Source: Rana temporaria (lineage: Eukaryota > Chordata > Amphibia > Anura > Ranidae). Taken from it: a stretch of 64,000 bases of DNA. The translations under genes and the position numbers were made by a program. Shown one piece after another: positions 12,298 to 24,256 of this stretch (positions are counted from its first letter, which is position 1; each line of letters begins with the position of its first letter). The notes beneath the pieces are model-generated. The model ran no database searches. It was not told the origin of the DNA and worked only from the letters and a program-made list of their open reading frames with translations. The stretch covers positions 133,918,483-133,982,482 of the forward strand of contig NC_053491.1 of the NCBI RefSeq assembly GCF_905171775.1, in the 5' to 3' direction.

Positions 12298-12999
12298 GGG
12301 CGCAAATTCTCAAAGGAGATACGACGGCCTATCTCCAGATACGCCGTCGTATCTCTGAGTCTGAGCCGTCGTATTTATGCGCCTGATTCTTAGAATCAGT
12401 TGCGCATAGATTTCTATTAGATCCGACCGGCGTAAGTCTCTTACGCCGTCTGATCTTAACTGCATATTTACGCTGGCCGCTAGGGGCGTGTACGCTGATT
12501 TACGCCTAGAAATATGTAAATCAGCAAGATACGTGAATTCACGAACGTACACCCGGCCGACGCAGTACAGATATGCCGTTTACGTTAGGCTTTTCCCGGC
12601 GTAAAGTTACCCCTGCTATATGCGGCGTACCAATGTTAAGTATGGACGTCGTTCCCGCGTCGAATTTTGAATAATTTACGTTGTTTGCGTAAGTCGTTCG
12701 CGAATAGGGCTGGGCGTCATTTACGTTCACGCCGAAAGCATTGGCTTCTTGCGGGTTAATTTGGAGCATGCGCACTGGGATACTTTTACGGACGGCGCAT
12801 GCGCCGTTCGTAAAAAGCGTCATTTACGTGGGGTCACATACAATTTAAATAACACACGCCCACATCTACCACATTTGAATTAGGCGGGCTTACACTGGCC
12901 TATTTACGCTACGCCACCGCAACTTTCTTTTGAGAATACAGCACTTGCCTGTAAAAGTTGCGCCGCACAAAGATACGCGCATCTACGTGAATCCGGGCC
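12298..12999 (+). mobile_element. MITE with GGCCC-GATTC ends, long copy
   Basis: Left end GGGCGCAAATTCTCAAAGG, right end CTACGTGAATCCGGGCC. Strongly CpG-rich against AT-rich flanks and full of short complementary words such as TACGCCG and CGGCGTA. A hairpin GATACGACGGC/GCCGTCGTATC sits next to the left end. The shorter derivative is nested at 1689-1846. Minus-strand frames of 80-94 residues inside it lack any protein features and are by-products of the GC-rich sequence. Confidence 0.8.
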
Positions 13000-14187
13000 A
13001 CGATCCTAATTTTTACCATAGATACACTTTTTAACAATAGTTTGCTGTGCAAAACCGACAAATCTTAGATGTACTATAATTTCTGTTCCTGTGTGGCTCA
13101 GTATTTATCTTATGCACTCTGATTATGAGTATAAAACAAATTATGTTAAATGCCATTTGGTGGAGTGGCATGATTTGAGATCACATTTTTCTCGCAAGAA
13201 GTCATTCTCACGGTGGTGTTTGTTCATCCTGCTCGTGGGGTCCACCTTGATCCCTTTATTACTACTTGGGACTGTATCTATTTATTGTATCTACTCCCAT
13301 TTAATCCTTTATTTGGGGTTCAGAGACTTTATTATTTTATTAAGTACTGGCACCCTGTTGCTGGTCTATTCCATTGGCACAGTTTTTTTTTTTTTTTATT
13401 GCTGCCTTTGATCTTTATTGATGTTATTATTTTTATTTGTTTAGCACAGTCTTTTTTGTTATTTGATTTGAGATCAGCTGGATCTTGGAGAGCATAAAGA
13501 GATCATTTAAACTGGAAGCCCAAAGGAATGGTAACATGTAAATGAAGTAAGATGACAGTTTGGAGGTTCCACCTTTAATTATCCCACCCTCTCTAGTTAG
13601 TGGTTAGGAGGTCAGTAGTTCTACCATTTTATGGTATGATCAATGAAAACACTGAACAATCATTCATTACATACTGTAAGTTGCAGTAACAAGCCTTTCA
13701 CATGCTCCTTTACTCAGTGCAGTTAATATAGATGAAAATGCTTAGTAACCTTGCATATGGCATAGTTACGATATGATGTTCAGAATTTTCAGAATACTCG
13801 GTTACCATGTGATAAATCTCATACCTATAATATCATCTTTCTCTTGTCGTCTGTGTAAAGTAAGTATATAATCCAATAAGTAAGAGCTGACTGAATAGAT
13901 GAAAAATAAATCCTAAAACCATCATCCTATGGGAATTGTCTCTGTCATTTTTATGGAATCTCAGTGTGTGCCTCACAAGAGAAATTGGTTACAGTTTTAT
14001 TTTAATTGTTTTCACTATAGCTGAGGATTATATTTTCGGAAAATGTTCAAGCTTGCTATAAAACAGGACAATCTGTTATAAAAACATAGCAATCAGATGA
14101 TTTATCCTGTAACATTTTGCCTGCTAGATGTATATCTCTGACAATAGCATAAAACATTTCAGTTTTCTTTTATACTCTCCAAAACTT
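13000..14187. other. Unassigned non-coding DNA
   Basis: Two overlapping frames at 13091-13497 give hydrophobic residues from T-rich sequence, without a recognisable family or splice context. Nothing else seen. Confidence 0.4.
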
Positions 14188-14970
14188 AGTAACAACTTGC
14201 CGACCGCCCACTGCAGATTTACTGCGGCAGGTCGGCAGAGGGGTCCAATCAGCAGATCCACCGGCCATTCGCGATCGTTCCCAAGCGAGGCAGAATGGCA
14301 ATCTGCCTATGTAAACAAGGTAGATTGCATTTCTGATAGGGACGAAGATGCATGCCCTGTGCTCCTACTAAGCAGGAACATGGATCTCTGTCTTAATCCA
14401 GTCAGACAATCCCCTATACAGTTAGCAAGTACCCTCTAGAGACACACTTAACCCTTTGATCACTCCTGATGTTAACCTCTTCCCTGCCCGTGTCATTAGT
14501 ACAGTAACAGTGCATATTTTTAGCACTGATCACTGTAATAATGTCACTGGTTCCCAAAATAGTGTCAGTTAGGTGTCTGATTTGTCCGCTGCAATGTCAC
14601 AGTCCCGCTAAAAATTGCTGATCACCGCCATTACTAGTAAAAAAATAAATAAATAAAAATGCCATAAAAATATCTCATAGTTTGTAGACATGATAACTTT
14701 TGTGCAAACCAATAAAAATGTTTTTTATTGGGATTTTTTTTACCAAAAATATGTAACATAATACAGTACACATTGGCCTAAATTGATGAAGAAATTAATG
14801 TTTTTTTTTAAAAAAAATATTTGATGGCTTTTATATCAGAAAGTAAAAAAATATATATATTTTTTTCAAAATTGTTAATCTTATTTTGTTTATAGCACAA
14901 AAAATAAAAACTGCAGAGTTAATCAAATGCCACCAAAAGCAATCTCTATTTGTGGGAACAAAATTACCTA

Positions 14971-15840
14971 CCGTATATACTCAAGTATAAGCTGACCCAA
15001 GTATAAGCTGAGGTACCTAATTTTACCCCAAAAAACTGGGAAAACTTATTGACTTGAGTATAAACCTAGGGTGAAAATGCAGCAGCCACTGTAAGCATAA
15101 AAGAGGGTCAACAATGCCCATTTGCATGCCTCACTGTGCCCATTGCAGCCTCATTGTGCCCATTGCAGCTTCACTGTGCCTAACCTCACTGTGCCCATTG
15201 CCACCTCACTGACTGTTCCCACTGCCACCTCACTGTGCCCAACCTCACTGTGCCCATTGCCACCTCATTGTGCCCATTGCCACTGTGCCCATTACCACCT
15301 TGCTGTGCCCATTGCCACCTCATTGTGCCCAACCTCACTGTGCCCATTGCCACCTCATTGTGCGCATTGCCACTGTGCCCATTACCACTTCGCTGTGCCC
15401 ATTGCCACTGTGCCCATTGCAGCCTCCCTGTGCCTGAGTCAGTGTACCGGAAATTTTTGACAGGCTGCAGGGATCCATTCATTGTTTAATAGTCATGGTC
15501 TCCTCCTGGTCCCGTTCCGTAATAGGTGTTTCTCAGCAGCCTATCACGGACGTCTTCTCATTCTCGGACTCGGTTTCCCAGTAGACACTGTGTTCAGTGT
15601 TCCGCCTATTACGGACGTTCTCTTGTCCGAGGATGAAAAGACACCCATGATTGACGGAACACTGAACACAGTGTCTGCTGGGAAACGCCTATCATGGAAG
15701 TGACCAGGGGGAAGCCGTGACTTTTAAACAATGGACGCTCACAGCCCTTCAGGTACACTGACTCGAGTATAAGCCGAGGAGGTATTTTTCAGCCCTAAAA
15801 AAGGGCTGATAAAACTCGGCTTATACTCGAGTATGTATGG
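14971..15840 (+). mobile_element. TA-flanked element (CCGTATATACTC ends) inside TTAA copy A
   Basis: Begins CCGTATATACTCAAGTATAA and ends TTATACTCGAGTATGTATGG, an inverted pair of about 30 bp, with TA directly outside both ends. The inside holds a minisatellite (15122-15440) and a large imperfect hairpin at about 15505-15705 (words CCTATTACGGACG, CACTGTGTTCAGTGTTCCG and complements). A TA target duplication suggests a Tc1/mariner-type non-autonomous element; the superfamily is inference. Confidence 0.8.
15122..15440 (+). repeat. Minisatellite of about 20-bp CACTGTGCCCATTGC units
   Basis: About fifteen irregular tandem copies of a unit close to CACTGTGCCCATTGCCACCT, with shorter variants lacking the last 6-8 bases. 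It lies wholly within the TA-flanked element. Cysteine/proline-rich frames across it are repeat artefacts. Confidence 0.88.
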
Positions 15841-15997
15841 TACATTTTATTTTGGTACAGCGTCACATGACCGCACAATTGTCAGGTAAAATAACACAGT
15901 GCCGTAACGCAAAAAAAATGGCTTGTTCATTGATGGGGTAAAACCTTCTGAAGTTCTGATTTTACTGCACACTGTTAGCTCAGGGAGTTGTATTTCC

Positions 15998-16317
15998 TTA
16001 ACCACCTTAACCCAGATCAATTTTTAGCTTTCAGCGCTGTTGCACTTTGAATGACAATTGCGCGGTCATGAAATGAAGAAGCTCTCGCGCTATTGGTGCT
16101 ATAAACCTAGGGGGTACTGCTGCGGTACATATATATAAACAATTATTTGAATATCTATTGTAGCAGAAAGTAAAAAATCTTGTTTTATTTTATTTTTTGC
16201 AAAATTATCATTCTTTTTTTTGTCTGGGTACAACATTGCACGACTGCGCAATTGTCAGTATCACAAAAAATGGCCTGGTCATTAAGGGGGTAAATCCTCA
16301 GGGGCTGAAGTGGTTAA
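15998..16317 (+). mobile_element. TTAA family 2 element, short copy B
   Basis: Ends TTAACCACCTT (15998) and GAAGTGGTTAA (to 16317). The left part matches copy D at 36068 over about 90 bp (AGCTTTCAGCGCTGTTGCAC region) and the right part matches copy C. At 320 bp it is an internal-deletion derivative. Confidence 0.85.
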
Positions 16318-17570
16318 TTTATCATGGTGAGGTTTTGAATAATATATATATATTTTTTACTTTGGCAAGTATGACAAAGGGTATATTAAAGCAGAACTGT
16401 ACTTACTTTCTTTCTAGCATTGCATCTCAGAGCTCCCCGCTGGCCACTGACATTTTTGACCACTCTGCTTCCAGGTACCAATCTTTGGCCATTTGCGTGG
16501 GAGTTCATGCATCTTTGCATTGCCAAGATGAGATCATGCGTGGGAGTTCATACACCTCAACATTAGCTAAAACTGTACACTGAGCTGTGCAAGCACAGCT
16601 CTGTGTATGGGGTGGACATACAGGCAAGAAACTTTAATACAGAAGAGACATGTCCCTTCTGCATTAAGTATTGACTGTTTGCTAGTCCCCTCCCCTTATG
16701 TTCCATTTTAACAATCAACTTAAAATGATTTGCTTACTAAGTAGGAACTATGAGTTGTATTGCCCTTTTGTGTTTAGATATCACATTTTAGACTTATTTA
16801 GTGTAACCATGCAAGCCTGATATTTACAAGCAGTATTCAAGTTTGCAAATTCAGTCATTTCCTTTCTAGGTTAAGATTAGGCTTCCATTGGAGTAATACA
16901 TATTTTTTTTGTCAATTAGTGAAATGTCGTCTATCATAAACATAACATTTCCAAAGGTTTCATTATTTTGTTTTTTGTTTTTAATAGAGCTTTTTTACTG
17001 TATGTGCGAATCACTTCTTATGCATCCATTGTATCATTGTGTAAGAATGGTGGATGCTGCCTGTGTCATTTCATTTAGGAATGACATCTCACTACCTGTA
17101 ATTTTCAATGAGAAGCCTGCTCATCTGTAGCTAACCTCAGAAAATGACATCCAAGGTCTATATGAAAACAGTAATTTTTTGAGCAAAATAGTCAATAGCT
17201 GTTTCACCAGATTAATGATTTAATATTTAATGAATGTTTTGCAGCATAAACCTGTGTTTATCAGGAGAGGGAAATGTGTGGTTTGGTAGACATTAAATAA
17301 TGATCATAGGTCATAGATTAGAACAAGCTGTACACTTAGAGTATCCTTTATATATATGTTTTTGTATAAAGCATTCTGATCCAATTTGCCTTCAAGTCAG
17401 TTCTTTATGTACAGAGATGAAGAAAAAAGGTGAGCCATCCAATCTTGACAAAATTGCAAACAGTGATTGGGTTCAAGAGTTTGTATAAAAGCTGAGCATA
17501 AATTTTGCTCCATTAAATAAGTAAGTGATATTTTCAGCAAATGTCACTTATGGTATATTTTAAAAAGCAT
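16318..17570. other. Unassigned non-coding DNA
   Basis: No gene recognised. A frame at about 17300-17488 has a polar C-terminal stretch ending in DWVQEFV after a CAG that could be a splice acceptor, but no donor or family supports it. Confidence 0.4.
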
Positions 17571-18000
17571 ATCATAATAATATGGAAAGAAAAATAAATC
17601 ACGCTGACCCCCTAACCATGTGGTATAAATAATAATTAGAACAATTCAATCACCAAAAAATGTACAGTAAATATACCCCAATTTAGGCTAATATTAAACT
17701 AATAAGTGACTTGTGACAAAAATGAAAGGAAAAGGGGAAAGGCAGTCTTTAGCCCCCCTTTTCCTCATGGGAAAGTGGCGGGAGGGAAGTTTCAAGACTC
17801 CCCCTGGGGAGTCTGACGCTCTCAGGGGGATTTGAGCGGGCTAAAGGGTCTGAGGGGAGCAATGCTGACCTCTCTTTGACCTGTAAAAAGCCCGCTCAAA
17901 ATACAGGTTAAAACTAGTCAGACAGGTGTCCTCTCTCTGGCCGCAAGTAGAGCCCGTGCAAAAGTAGGTTCAAACTAGCCAAAACCAGCTGATTTAGGGC

Positions 18001-18008
18001 TATATAAA
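18001..18008 (+). promoter_or_regulatory. TATA-box-like motif in a repeat
   Basis: TATATAAA in a GC-richer 250-bp stretch, with AATAAA about 375 bp downstream at 18379. The spacing is typical of an LTR or pseudo-LTR. No linked coding frame was found. Confidence 0.35.
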
Positions 18009-18668
18009 GAGGGTTCCGTGGCAGTGTGCTCATTCGCCTCAGAGGACAGAAGAATGGTGGTGTTCTCCCCCACCCCTTTTTTATTTATGTTGCGGCTGTT
18101 ATTATGTGGTAGGGTCACATTTGCGTTTATGCAGAGGGGGACAAATCTATTGGATATTGCTGTTTATAATAAAAAAAGTATATTATCTTATGCTGATTTC
18201 AGTTTGTGTGTTTAGATTTTAGCTTCATATGAGTACATTGTTTTGAAGTTGGGTATTGTTGTGTTCACAGCCTGAGCTGTAGTGGCTAGGCTTTCTAAAG
18301 TTTATTTATATATTTAAATTTATCTTAATTTATTTTACCCACTATTTATTTATTTATCTATTTATTTATTTAAACCAATAATAAACAACTGCGGCCTTTA
18401 ATATCCACTGAGTGTCTGCTGTCTTTTTTCTACTTATTAAGGTTTTTTAAAAAAGTTTTATTTAAATTTAAATTCCCGTCTACTTTCCCACATCAATTAC
18501 CATTATAACAATAATCTTAAATTAAACCCTTTAGCTGCTCAAACAGCATAATTATTATAAACATATTATTATTATTATTATTGGAAAAATTGGAAAACTG
18601 TGCTAAAAGTACTAGAAACAAAGAAAAGAAAAACTGCAAAACCAAGTCGCAGCTATTCAATTCAGAAA

Positions 18669-19095
18669 ATACTTCTTACCAGCTTGCCATGATCCCCTAT
18701 GACAGAGGATCACTATGTGCATGTAATCAAGATGCTTACTCCAGAGAACAGCCCAACCAAATCCGATTCTCATCCAATAGTGGACATAAATCATCAGTGG
18801 GTAAACCCGATATGTAAAAGACAATGGAAGCTCCACATAGTGCAATAAACGTATAAAAATGTTTAATAAAAAGTTGGTAATACTTACAAAAGTTGCAGGA
18901 AAATAGGCCTTATACTGTAGTCTGGTGTGCCGGCCGGTACACAAAACACAGACACCTGTCCTACTGTGGAATCGTATGGAGCTCGAGGTGATGTCAGTAC
19001 GCCGTCACCTCAAGCTCCATGCAATTTTTTTGTGTACTGGCCGGCACTCCAGACTATAATGCCTAGGGGATCATGGCAAGCTGGTAAGAAGTAAT
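18669..19095. repeat. Large hairpin, 34-bp and 27-bp nested arms
   Basis: The outer arm ACTTCTTACCAGCTTGCCAT (18669 on) has its complement at about 19060-19095. An inner arm AGTCTGGTGTGCCGGCCGG (about 18920) has its complement GGCCGGCACTCCAGACT near 19040. The loop is 200-300 bp. It lies inside the Penelope-tail-like cluster. Confidence 0.8.
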
Positions 19096-19660
19096 TTCTG
19101 CTGATTGGTGGAGGATTCATTACGTTTTTGGACACGGTAATTAACAGTTTATGGAATTGTTCTGCAGTGAGCACTGGTGTTTATTATTTGGCGTCTACTA
19201 ATATCAAATATTTATGGACTGCAATTGTTAGGGATTTTCTTTGTAACACATTTATTGGTTATAACCATATCAACACTGGTTTAGTAGTCACAAGATTATT
19301 GTTATAATTATTTATAATTTTTTTTGTCACAAGTCACTTATTAGTTTAATATTGGCCTAATTTGGGGTATATTTACATTTTTCGGTGATTGAATTTTTCA
19401 CATTTTTATTTATACCATATGGTTAGGGGGTCAGCACAATTTATTTTTCTTATTTTTCTTTCCATGCTTTTTCCTGTACCAATTGTTTACATGTTAATCG
19501 CAGCTCCCAATTGAATAGCTGTGACTTAGTTTTGCAGTTTTTCTTTTCTTTGTTTCTAGTACTTTTAGCGCAGTTTTCCAATTTTTCCAATAATAATAAT
19601 ATGCTTAGAATAATTATGCTGTTTGAGCTGCAAAAGGGTTTATTTTGAAAAAAAAAAAGT

Positions 19661-20044
19661 TTAGTACACCCCATGGAAATTAACTTTTTCAATATGTTTG
19701 GACAGGCTATAAAAAAGATCTTTATTCAAACAACAGCTACAGGTGAGATACTTGAATAAGGACACAAGTAAAAAGTTGCCTTTTCCAACAAAAATATGCA
19801 TAGATGGTATTCTGTGGAAAAGCTGGTATAGCCCCCTTTATCAGAAATCACATATTGTATGAATTTATATAACTACTTACCAGCCTCTGACATCAACCGA
19901 TGTGAATTTGTGTATCCCCCGCTGCATGCAAATTGTTGAATTGGTGCAATTTTCTTTGTAGATGGATTGAATTCCATTGTAAATGGATGCAATATAATTT
20001 TGAGGTTCCTGGAGACTTCCTTTAGCATGAAACAATTAGGTACG
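19661..20044. other. Unassigned non-coding DNA
   Basis: Nothing recognised. Confidence 0.35.
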
Positions 20045-20567
20045 TGTCTCGCACCTATTTATATAGGCCTCTTATGGCGTCACAGTCCCATCATGCTCCG
20101 GGGACTGGCATTACAGCGTCCTTATCAACATGGGGACAGGGTACTTTGGGGTGCGCCCCCCCCCTGCCCCAGAGCACCCAACCCCCCCATGTAGAGGGCA
20201 TGCGGCCTGGTACGGCTCAGGGGGGGGGCTCGTCCATACTCCTTTCCTGACCGGCCGGGCGGCGTGCTTGGATACGGGTCTGGTATGGATTGTGGGGGGA
20301 CCCCCACGCCGTTTTTTCAGCGTAGGGGGTTCTCCTTATAATCCATACCAGACCTAAGGGCCTGGTATGCCCCTGGCGTGGAGTTCCCCCTCATGATTCA
20401 TACCAAATGCCGCGGCTAGAATTGGCAGGAATCCCTTCGCTTCTATGACGGCTTTTTCCCATTGCAGCGAGCCGGCTCGGCGCTGGCTCCCGCGACAGGG
20501 CTCGTAGGTGGTCAATCTCGCTGAGAAAGGGGGCGAGATTGAAACAATATTGCGATCACCTACAGTA
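20045..20567 (-). mobile_element. Palindromic 2.5-kb family, deletion derivative
   Basis: Contains the family's central piece (TTATATAGGCCTC...CAGTCCCATCATGCTCC at about 20060-20099) joined to the outer half of one arm (from CCTTATCAACATGGGGACAG at 20121) and ends in the family tip ACAATATTGCGATCACCTAC. The tip is of the type found at 31571, in reverse orientation. The missing middle removes most of one arm and all of the other. Confidence 0.8.
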
Positions 20568-22002
20568 GTTTCGTTTTTGCATGTTGTTTCCTGCCTCTCT
20601 GCTGTACAGAGCATACAGAGCCACAGAGCAGTGATGGTTTGCAAAACGAACCTGGGGTTTTAGACACACATTAATCACACCTCCTTGAAGTTGGTGACCA
20701 CAGAGAGAAAGCTCCCAGCACTGTGGTTATCAGGAAACAGACAACCAGGAAGTGTGGAGATCAGAGAAGAATTACAGCAACTTGAGAGCAAAAATGAACA
20801 ATGAGGACATGAAAACAGCACTGCATTAAGCTATTAAGATAAAACAAAAATTCCTTTACAAACCCTTTAAGATAATAATAAAAAAAAAAAAACATTCTGC
20901 CTTTAGAACCACTTGAAGCTAATTGTGTTATTATGATGCATTTGCTACTTTGATAAATTGCAATTATTTTATATTTTTCTTTATCTCTTTGATACTAGTT
21001 ATGCCGGTTACCGACACCCATTAAACCAACGCTCCTTACTATACAGTGTCTCCTTATTGTTCTATTGCTACTCTGTAATCCTGTACGGCACTGTATTATC
21101 TTGTTCATTGGCTTTTATTTGTACTTATATCATTTCCAATAAAATGTTTTTGGACACAAAAAAAACACATTACAGAATATGTATGCAATGTAGTGTGTAA
21201 AAGAGGCTGCAGAAATGGGGAAACTATAATCAATAACAAAGAGTCTGGGAATTGATTCCAGCTCCCTGGATCTGCCAAAGCCTTCTTTAGGGTGTTCCAC
21301 TGTGAGTAAGTATCTTAACCTGGACTCTGTTGGACATCATCATGGTGCTGTAAGACCTTCACTTATAGGAAGGCTTGACAATTCTTCTTGTGAAATGGTG
21401 AGTGACCCAGTCCCTAACATGGGTGACATTAGGATGTTACTTTCAGCCATGTGGTTTCATTTAGAGGCACTGTTGTTGCTTTTTGTCCTCTTATCTTTAG
21501 TCTTCATTCTGGGGGACAAAAACTTGTGCACTTGAGTGTGCAAGGCAGGAAGTAATCAGCATTGTGGGGTTTGATGCTTAGCAGAAAGCTCAGGCTGCAA
21601 CCAGGGGTTGATTCAGGCCCGATTTGAAGCCTCTGTGTATTTTTTTTCCCTGTTCCTGTCCCTAATAAGATGATCAGTCTTAGCTCTCTGACAAAGGTTA
21701 CTCCCCCTCATTTCATGTCTATGGTTCTAGTTGTCAGTTTCTAGTGACACTGCAGGTTGTCCTTGTGGACAGGTCTGCTTCTCCTACTGTTTTCTGGTGT
21801 TGCTGCACAGGTATGAGGTAATTGTTTTCCCATTCTTATATATTTTGGTGTGAGATACTTATTGCATCTTTTTTCCCCTTTAATTGTCAGACTCTCATTC
21901 AAGAAGAAAAACTCACAACTTCTGAACCAAAATGAGTATTATTAGTTCAATTACAAAATGTAGACATTTGGTAGTATGTTATATGCTATTGGTCCCTTTT
22001 TA

Positions 22003-22060
<58 letters not shown>

Positions 22061-22186
22061 AATAATAATAATATTATTATTTGTCATCAAGTTAATGTTG
22101 ACTCGTGGAAATTACATAGATATTGTTTCCTGAATAATCATTCTCCTATTCGGGTCTTCCATCTTTGTATTGGCATGTTTATCCTT
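20568..22186. other. Non-coding DNA with a short repeat and an (ATT)n array
   Basis: 20651-20880 ends CTTTACAAACCCTTTAA and looks like a fragment of the TTGTAAAG-ended dispersed repeat. (ATT)n/(AAT)n runs from about 22005 to 22080. No gene recognised in the rest. Confidence 0.5.
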
Positions 22187-22494
22187 TGCCACGTACACAC
22201 AATCGGACATTCAGACAACAAAACTGTGGATTTTTTTCCGACAGATGTTGGCTCAAACTTGTCTTGCATACACATGGTCACGCAAATGTTGGAAATTTTA
22301 AGAACGGCGAGAACGCGGTGACGTACAACACAAGCCGATAAAAATTAAGTTCAATAGCCAGTGCAGCTCTTCTGCTTGATTCCGAGCATGCGTGGAATTT
22401 TGTTTGTCGGAATTGTGTACACATGATCGGAATTTCCGACAACAAAACTTGTTGTCGGAAAATTTGAGAACCAGCTATCAAATTTGTGTTGTCG

Positions 22495-23439
22495 AACAAT
22501 CCCTCTCTAATTTCTAAAGGTAGGCCTTTATCGAATATTTTCATAGACCCATTCTTTACTTCTAAAATTGATAAAGATTCCTTTAAATGGTGGCATGATA
22601 AGGGGTTGTATCGTATAGGACGCTTCTTTTCTCGTTCGGGTCCCCTCCCCGAGCAACATTTTATTGACAAGCTAGACCTTCCTGTTTCAGAAAAACTAAG
22701 ATTTTCTCAACTACATGACTACGCTCAAAGCCTATGGGATAACGACTCGATATCTGGACTTTTGACACCCTATGAAAGTAAATGTGATCAGGGTTTGTCC
22801 AGGAAGGGGAATATTTCAATTATATATAATTCACTTGCTACTAATGACACCAAATTGCCGCATATGCTGGCATGGGAAAAGGAACTTAATAACGAATGGG
22901 ATTTGTCGGACTGGTATAAGAATTATACCAGATCCATTAAAGGTTATGTGAACGTCTCTCTTATAGAAGCGAACATAAAAATTTATACTAGATGGTATTT
23001 AGTTCCCGTCAAACTGACCTCTATGTATCCGACAACTTCTCCCCTATGTTTCAGAGGCTGCCATGGATTGGGGTCTATGATACATATTTGGTGGGAATGT
23101 CCCAAAATTTGGGGTTACTGGAATAAGGTGTTCAATATAATCAGACCAGTCACAGGCTGTAACCTGCATCAATCTCCTACTATTGCTTTACTTAACGGAA
23201 TGTTACCTCTAACTTCTAAGGTTACCAGAAAACTCATCTTATATATTATGACGGGTGCCAGGATTACACTCACAGCTGCATGGAAAAAGACTAATGTTTC
23301 CATCCTATATATGAAAAGAAAGGTCACATGGATTATGGAACAAGAGAAAAGGGTCTGCTCCATGTTGGATAAGTCTACTCTTTTCTATGAAATCTGGGAA
23401 CCTTGGTTGGAATACATGGGGATAACTTATACTCCGTGA
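22495..23439 (+). CDS. L1-like ORF2 protein, C-terminal fragment
   Basis: An open frame of about 314 residues runs from the 5' junction to a TGA at 23437-23439 and has no start codon of its own (the GTG at 22486 is in the target duplication). It is the region downstream of the reverse transcriptase domain in L1-clade ORF2. It contains FKWWHDKGLYRIGRFF, the KIYTRWYLVP segment, and a zinc-knuckle-like Cys-X3-Cys-X7-His-X4-Cys in the stretch CFRGCHGLGSMIHIWWECP, which L1-type proteins have near the C-terminus. RT and endonuclease domains are missing. The frame has no stops, so the copy is fairly young. L1 against Tx1-type L1 was not resolved. Confidence 0.88.
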   Translation, partial: NNPSLISKGRPLSNIFIDPFFTSKIDKDSFKWWHDKGLYRIGRFFSRSGPLPEQHFIDKLDLPVSEKLRFSQLHDYAQSLWDNDSISGLLTPYESKCDQGLSRKGNISIIYNSLATNDTKLPHMLAWEKELNNEWDLSDWYKNYTRSIKGYVNVSLIEANIKIYTRWYLVPVKLTSMYPTTSPLCFRGCHGLGSMIHIWWECPKIWGYWNKVFNIIRPVTGCNLHQSPTIALLNGMLPLTSKVTRKLILYIMTGARITLTAAWKKTNVSILYMKRKVTWIMEQEKRVCSMLDKSTLFYEIWEPWLEYMGITYTP

Positions 23440-24256
23440 AGGTTTTGATGACATCAGTGTCTTTTGGACGATGCTGGTAGATGGCAGGCAGGCTAATTTT
23501 CTATCTCTCCTGATTTTCTTCTGGCTTTCTTTTTTCACTTCCTCTCTTGTCTTTTGTCACTCTTTCTTTTTTTCTTCTGATTCTTCTTAGGTTTTATCTC
23601 ATTATTTTATCTCTGGGGATAGAATCCTTAAGATTTTTGGTCCTCAGTTTGTTTTATTTTGAAAAGATAAGTTTATGTTTAAGTAATTGAAGGATTCTAC
23701 CAAACCTTTGAAATAATTCGATTTGATGGGGATTCCGAAAATTTGTTTTCGGTTATCGGAGAGTTCCAGTAATAGTTATTGGAGGGAGGGAGGATTGGAG
23801 GTTTTGCTCAACCTCTTGGACACAGAAAGTTCCCGTTAGGGGTGTCGGAGTGGTTGATGCACTCCGGATATCTTATCCTTTAATTATTCTAAGTAATTTA
23901 ATCTGGTACACTCAATTAGTTTTATCCCTTATATAACTTATTGTGTGATAACGCTAGACCTAGGAATTCCTTGATATATGAAAATATTCTGTTTCTCTTT
24001 CAAGTTTAAAGTATTACTTTGAAATAGTCTTTTAATTTAGCTTATGTGAACTGCCTTACTTTCACCACATGGTGTAGAGCATATAGGATGGATAGATATA
24101 AGTGGCAGTTAAAAAGACAGGAATGATTATTATGAATTGAAATGTATTTAAATTATTATATTTATACGTGCTATTGACTTATTTCTTTCTAATTTAATAC
24201 AAATGTATGTATTTATTTTATTGAAAATAAACTTAAATTTGAATGAAAAAAAAAAA
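22495..24256 (+). mobile_element. 5'-truncated L1-like LINE insertion with target duplication
   Basis: An 11-bp direct repeat TTGTGTTGTCG flanks the insert (22484-22494 and 24257-24267). The insert ends in an A-rich tail after GAATG at 24245. It carries the C-terminal part of ORF2 and about 820 bp of 3' UTR. Truncation at the 5' end, a poly-A tail and a short target duplication are the marks of target-primed reverse transcription. The insertion is younger than the foldback element it interrupts. Confidence 0.92.

Larger units (their letters stand above)
14188..15960 (+). mobile_element. TTAA family 2 element, degraded and interrupted copy A
   Basis: Aligns to the better copy at 55826-56828: the CTTGCCGACC start, the ATCACCGCCATTA...GTAG stretch at about 14620, CAAACCAATAAAAATG at about 14705, the TTTGTTTATAGC region at 14887 and CCACCAAAAG at 14930. 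The alignment resumes after the TA element at GACCGCACAATTGTC (15869). The terminal TTAA sites are eroded. The element held no gene. Confidence 0.75.
17571..19660. repeat. Cluster of inverted, Penelope-tail-like repeat segments
   Basis: Segment A (17583-17725) recurs inverted at about 19325-19455; segment B (18523-18663) recurs inverted at 19508-19648. In the inverted copy B and A are adjacent; on the left they are separate and in the order A then B, so the left side is two partial copies. The A segment, with GCTGACCCCCTAACCA followed by TATAAATA, resembles 3' tails of amphibian Penelope-like elements as I know them; that assignment is tentative. Between A and B lies 800 bp with a TATA box at 18001 and AATAAA at 18379. 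Confidence 0.6.

Noticed and set aside
12310..12823. Minus-strand ORFs of 80 and 94 codons
   Set aside because: They lie within a MITE with palindromic CpG-rich words and have no protein features.
13091..13497. Hydrophobic ORFs suggesting a membrane protein
   Set aside because: Low-complexity T-rich sequence, overlapping frames, no splice signals or family.
15122..15489. Cys/Pro/His-rich ORFs on both strands
   Set aside because: By-products of the CACTGTGCCCATTGC minisatellite.
22278..22670. Minus-strand 130-codon ORF over the L1 junction
   Set aside because: It crosses from the foldback element into the L1 insert on the antisense strand, so it cannot be an ancestral gene.
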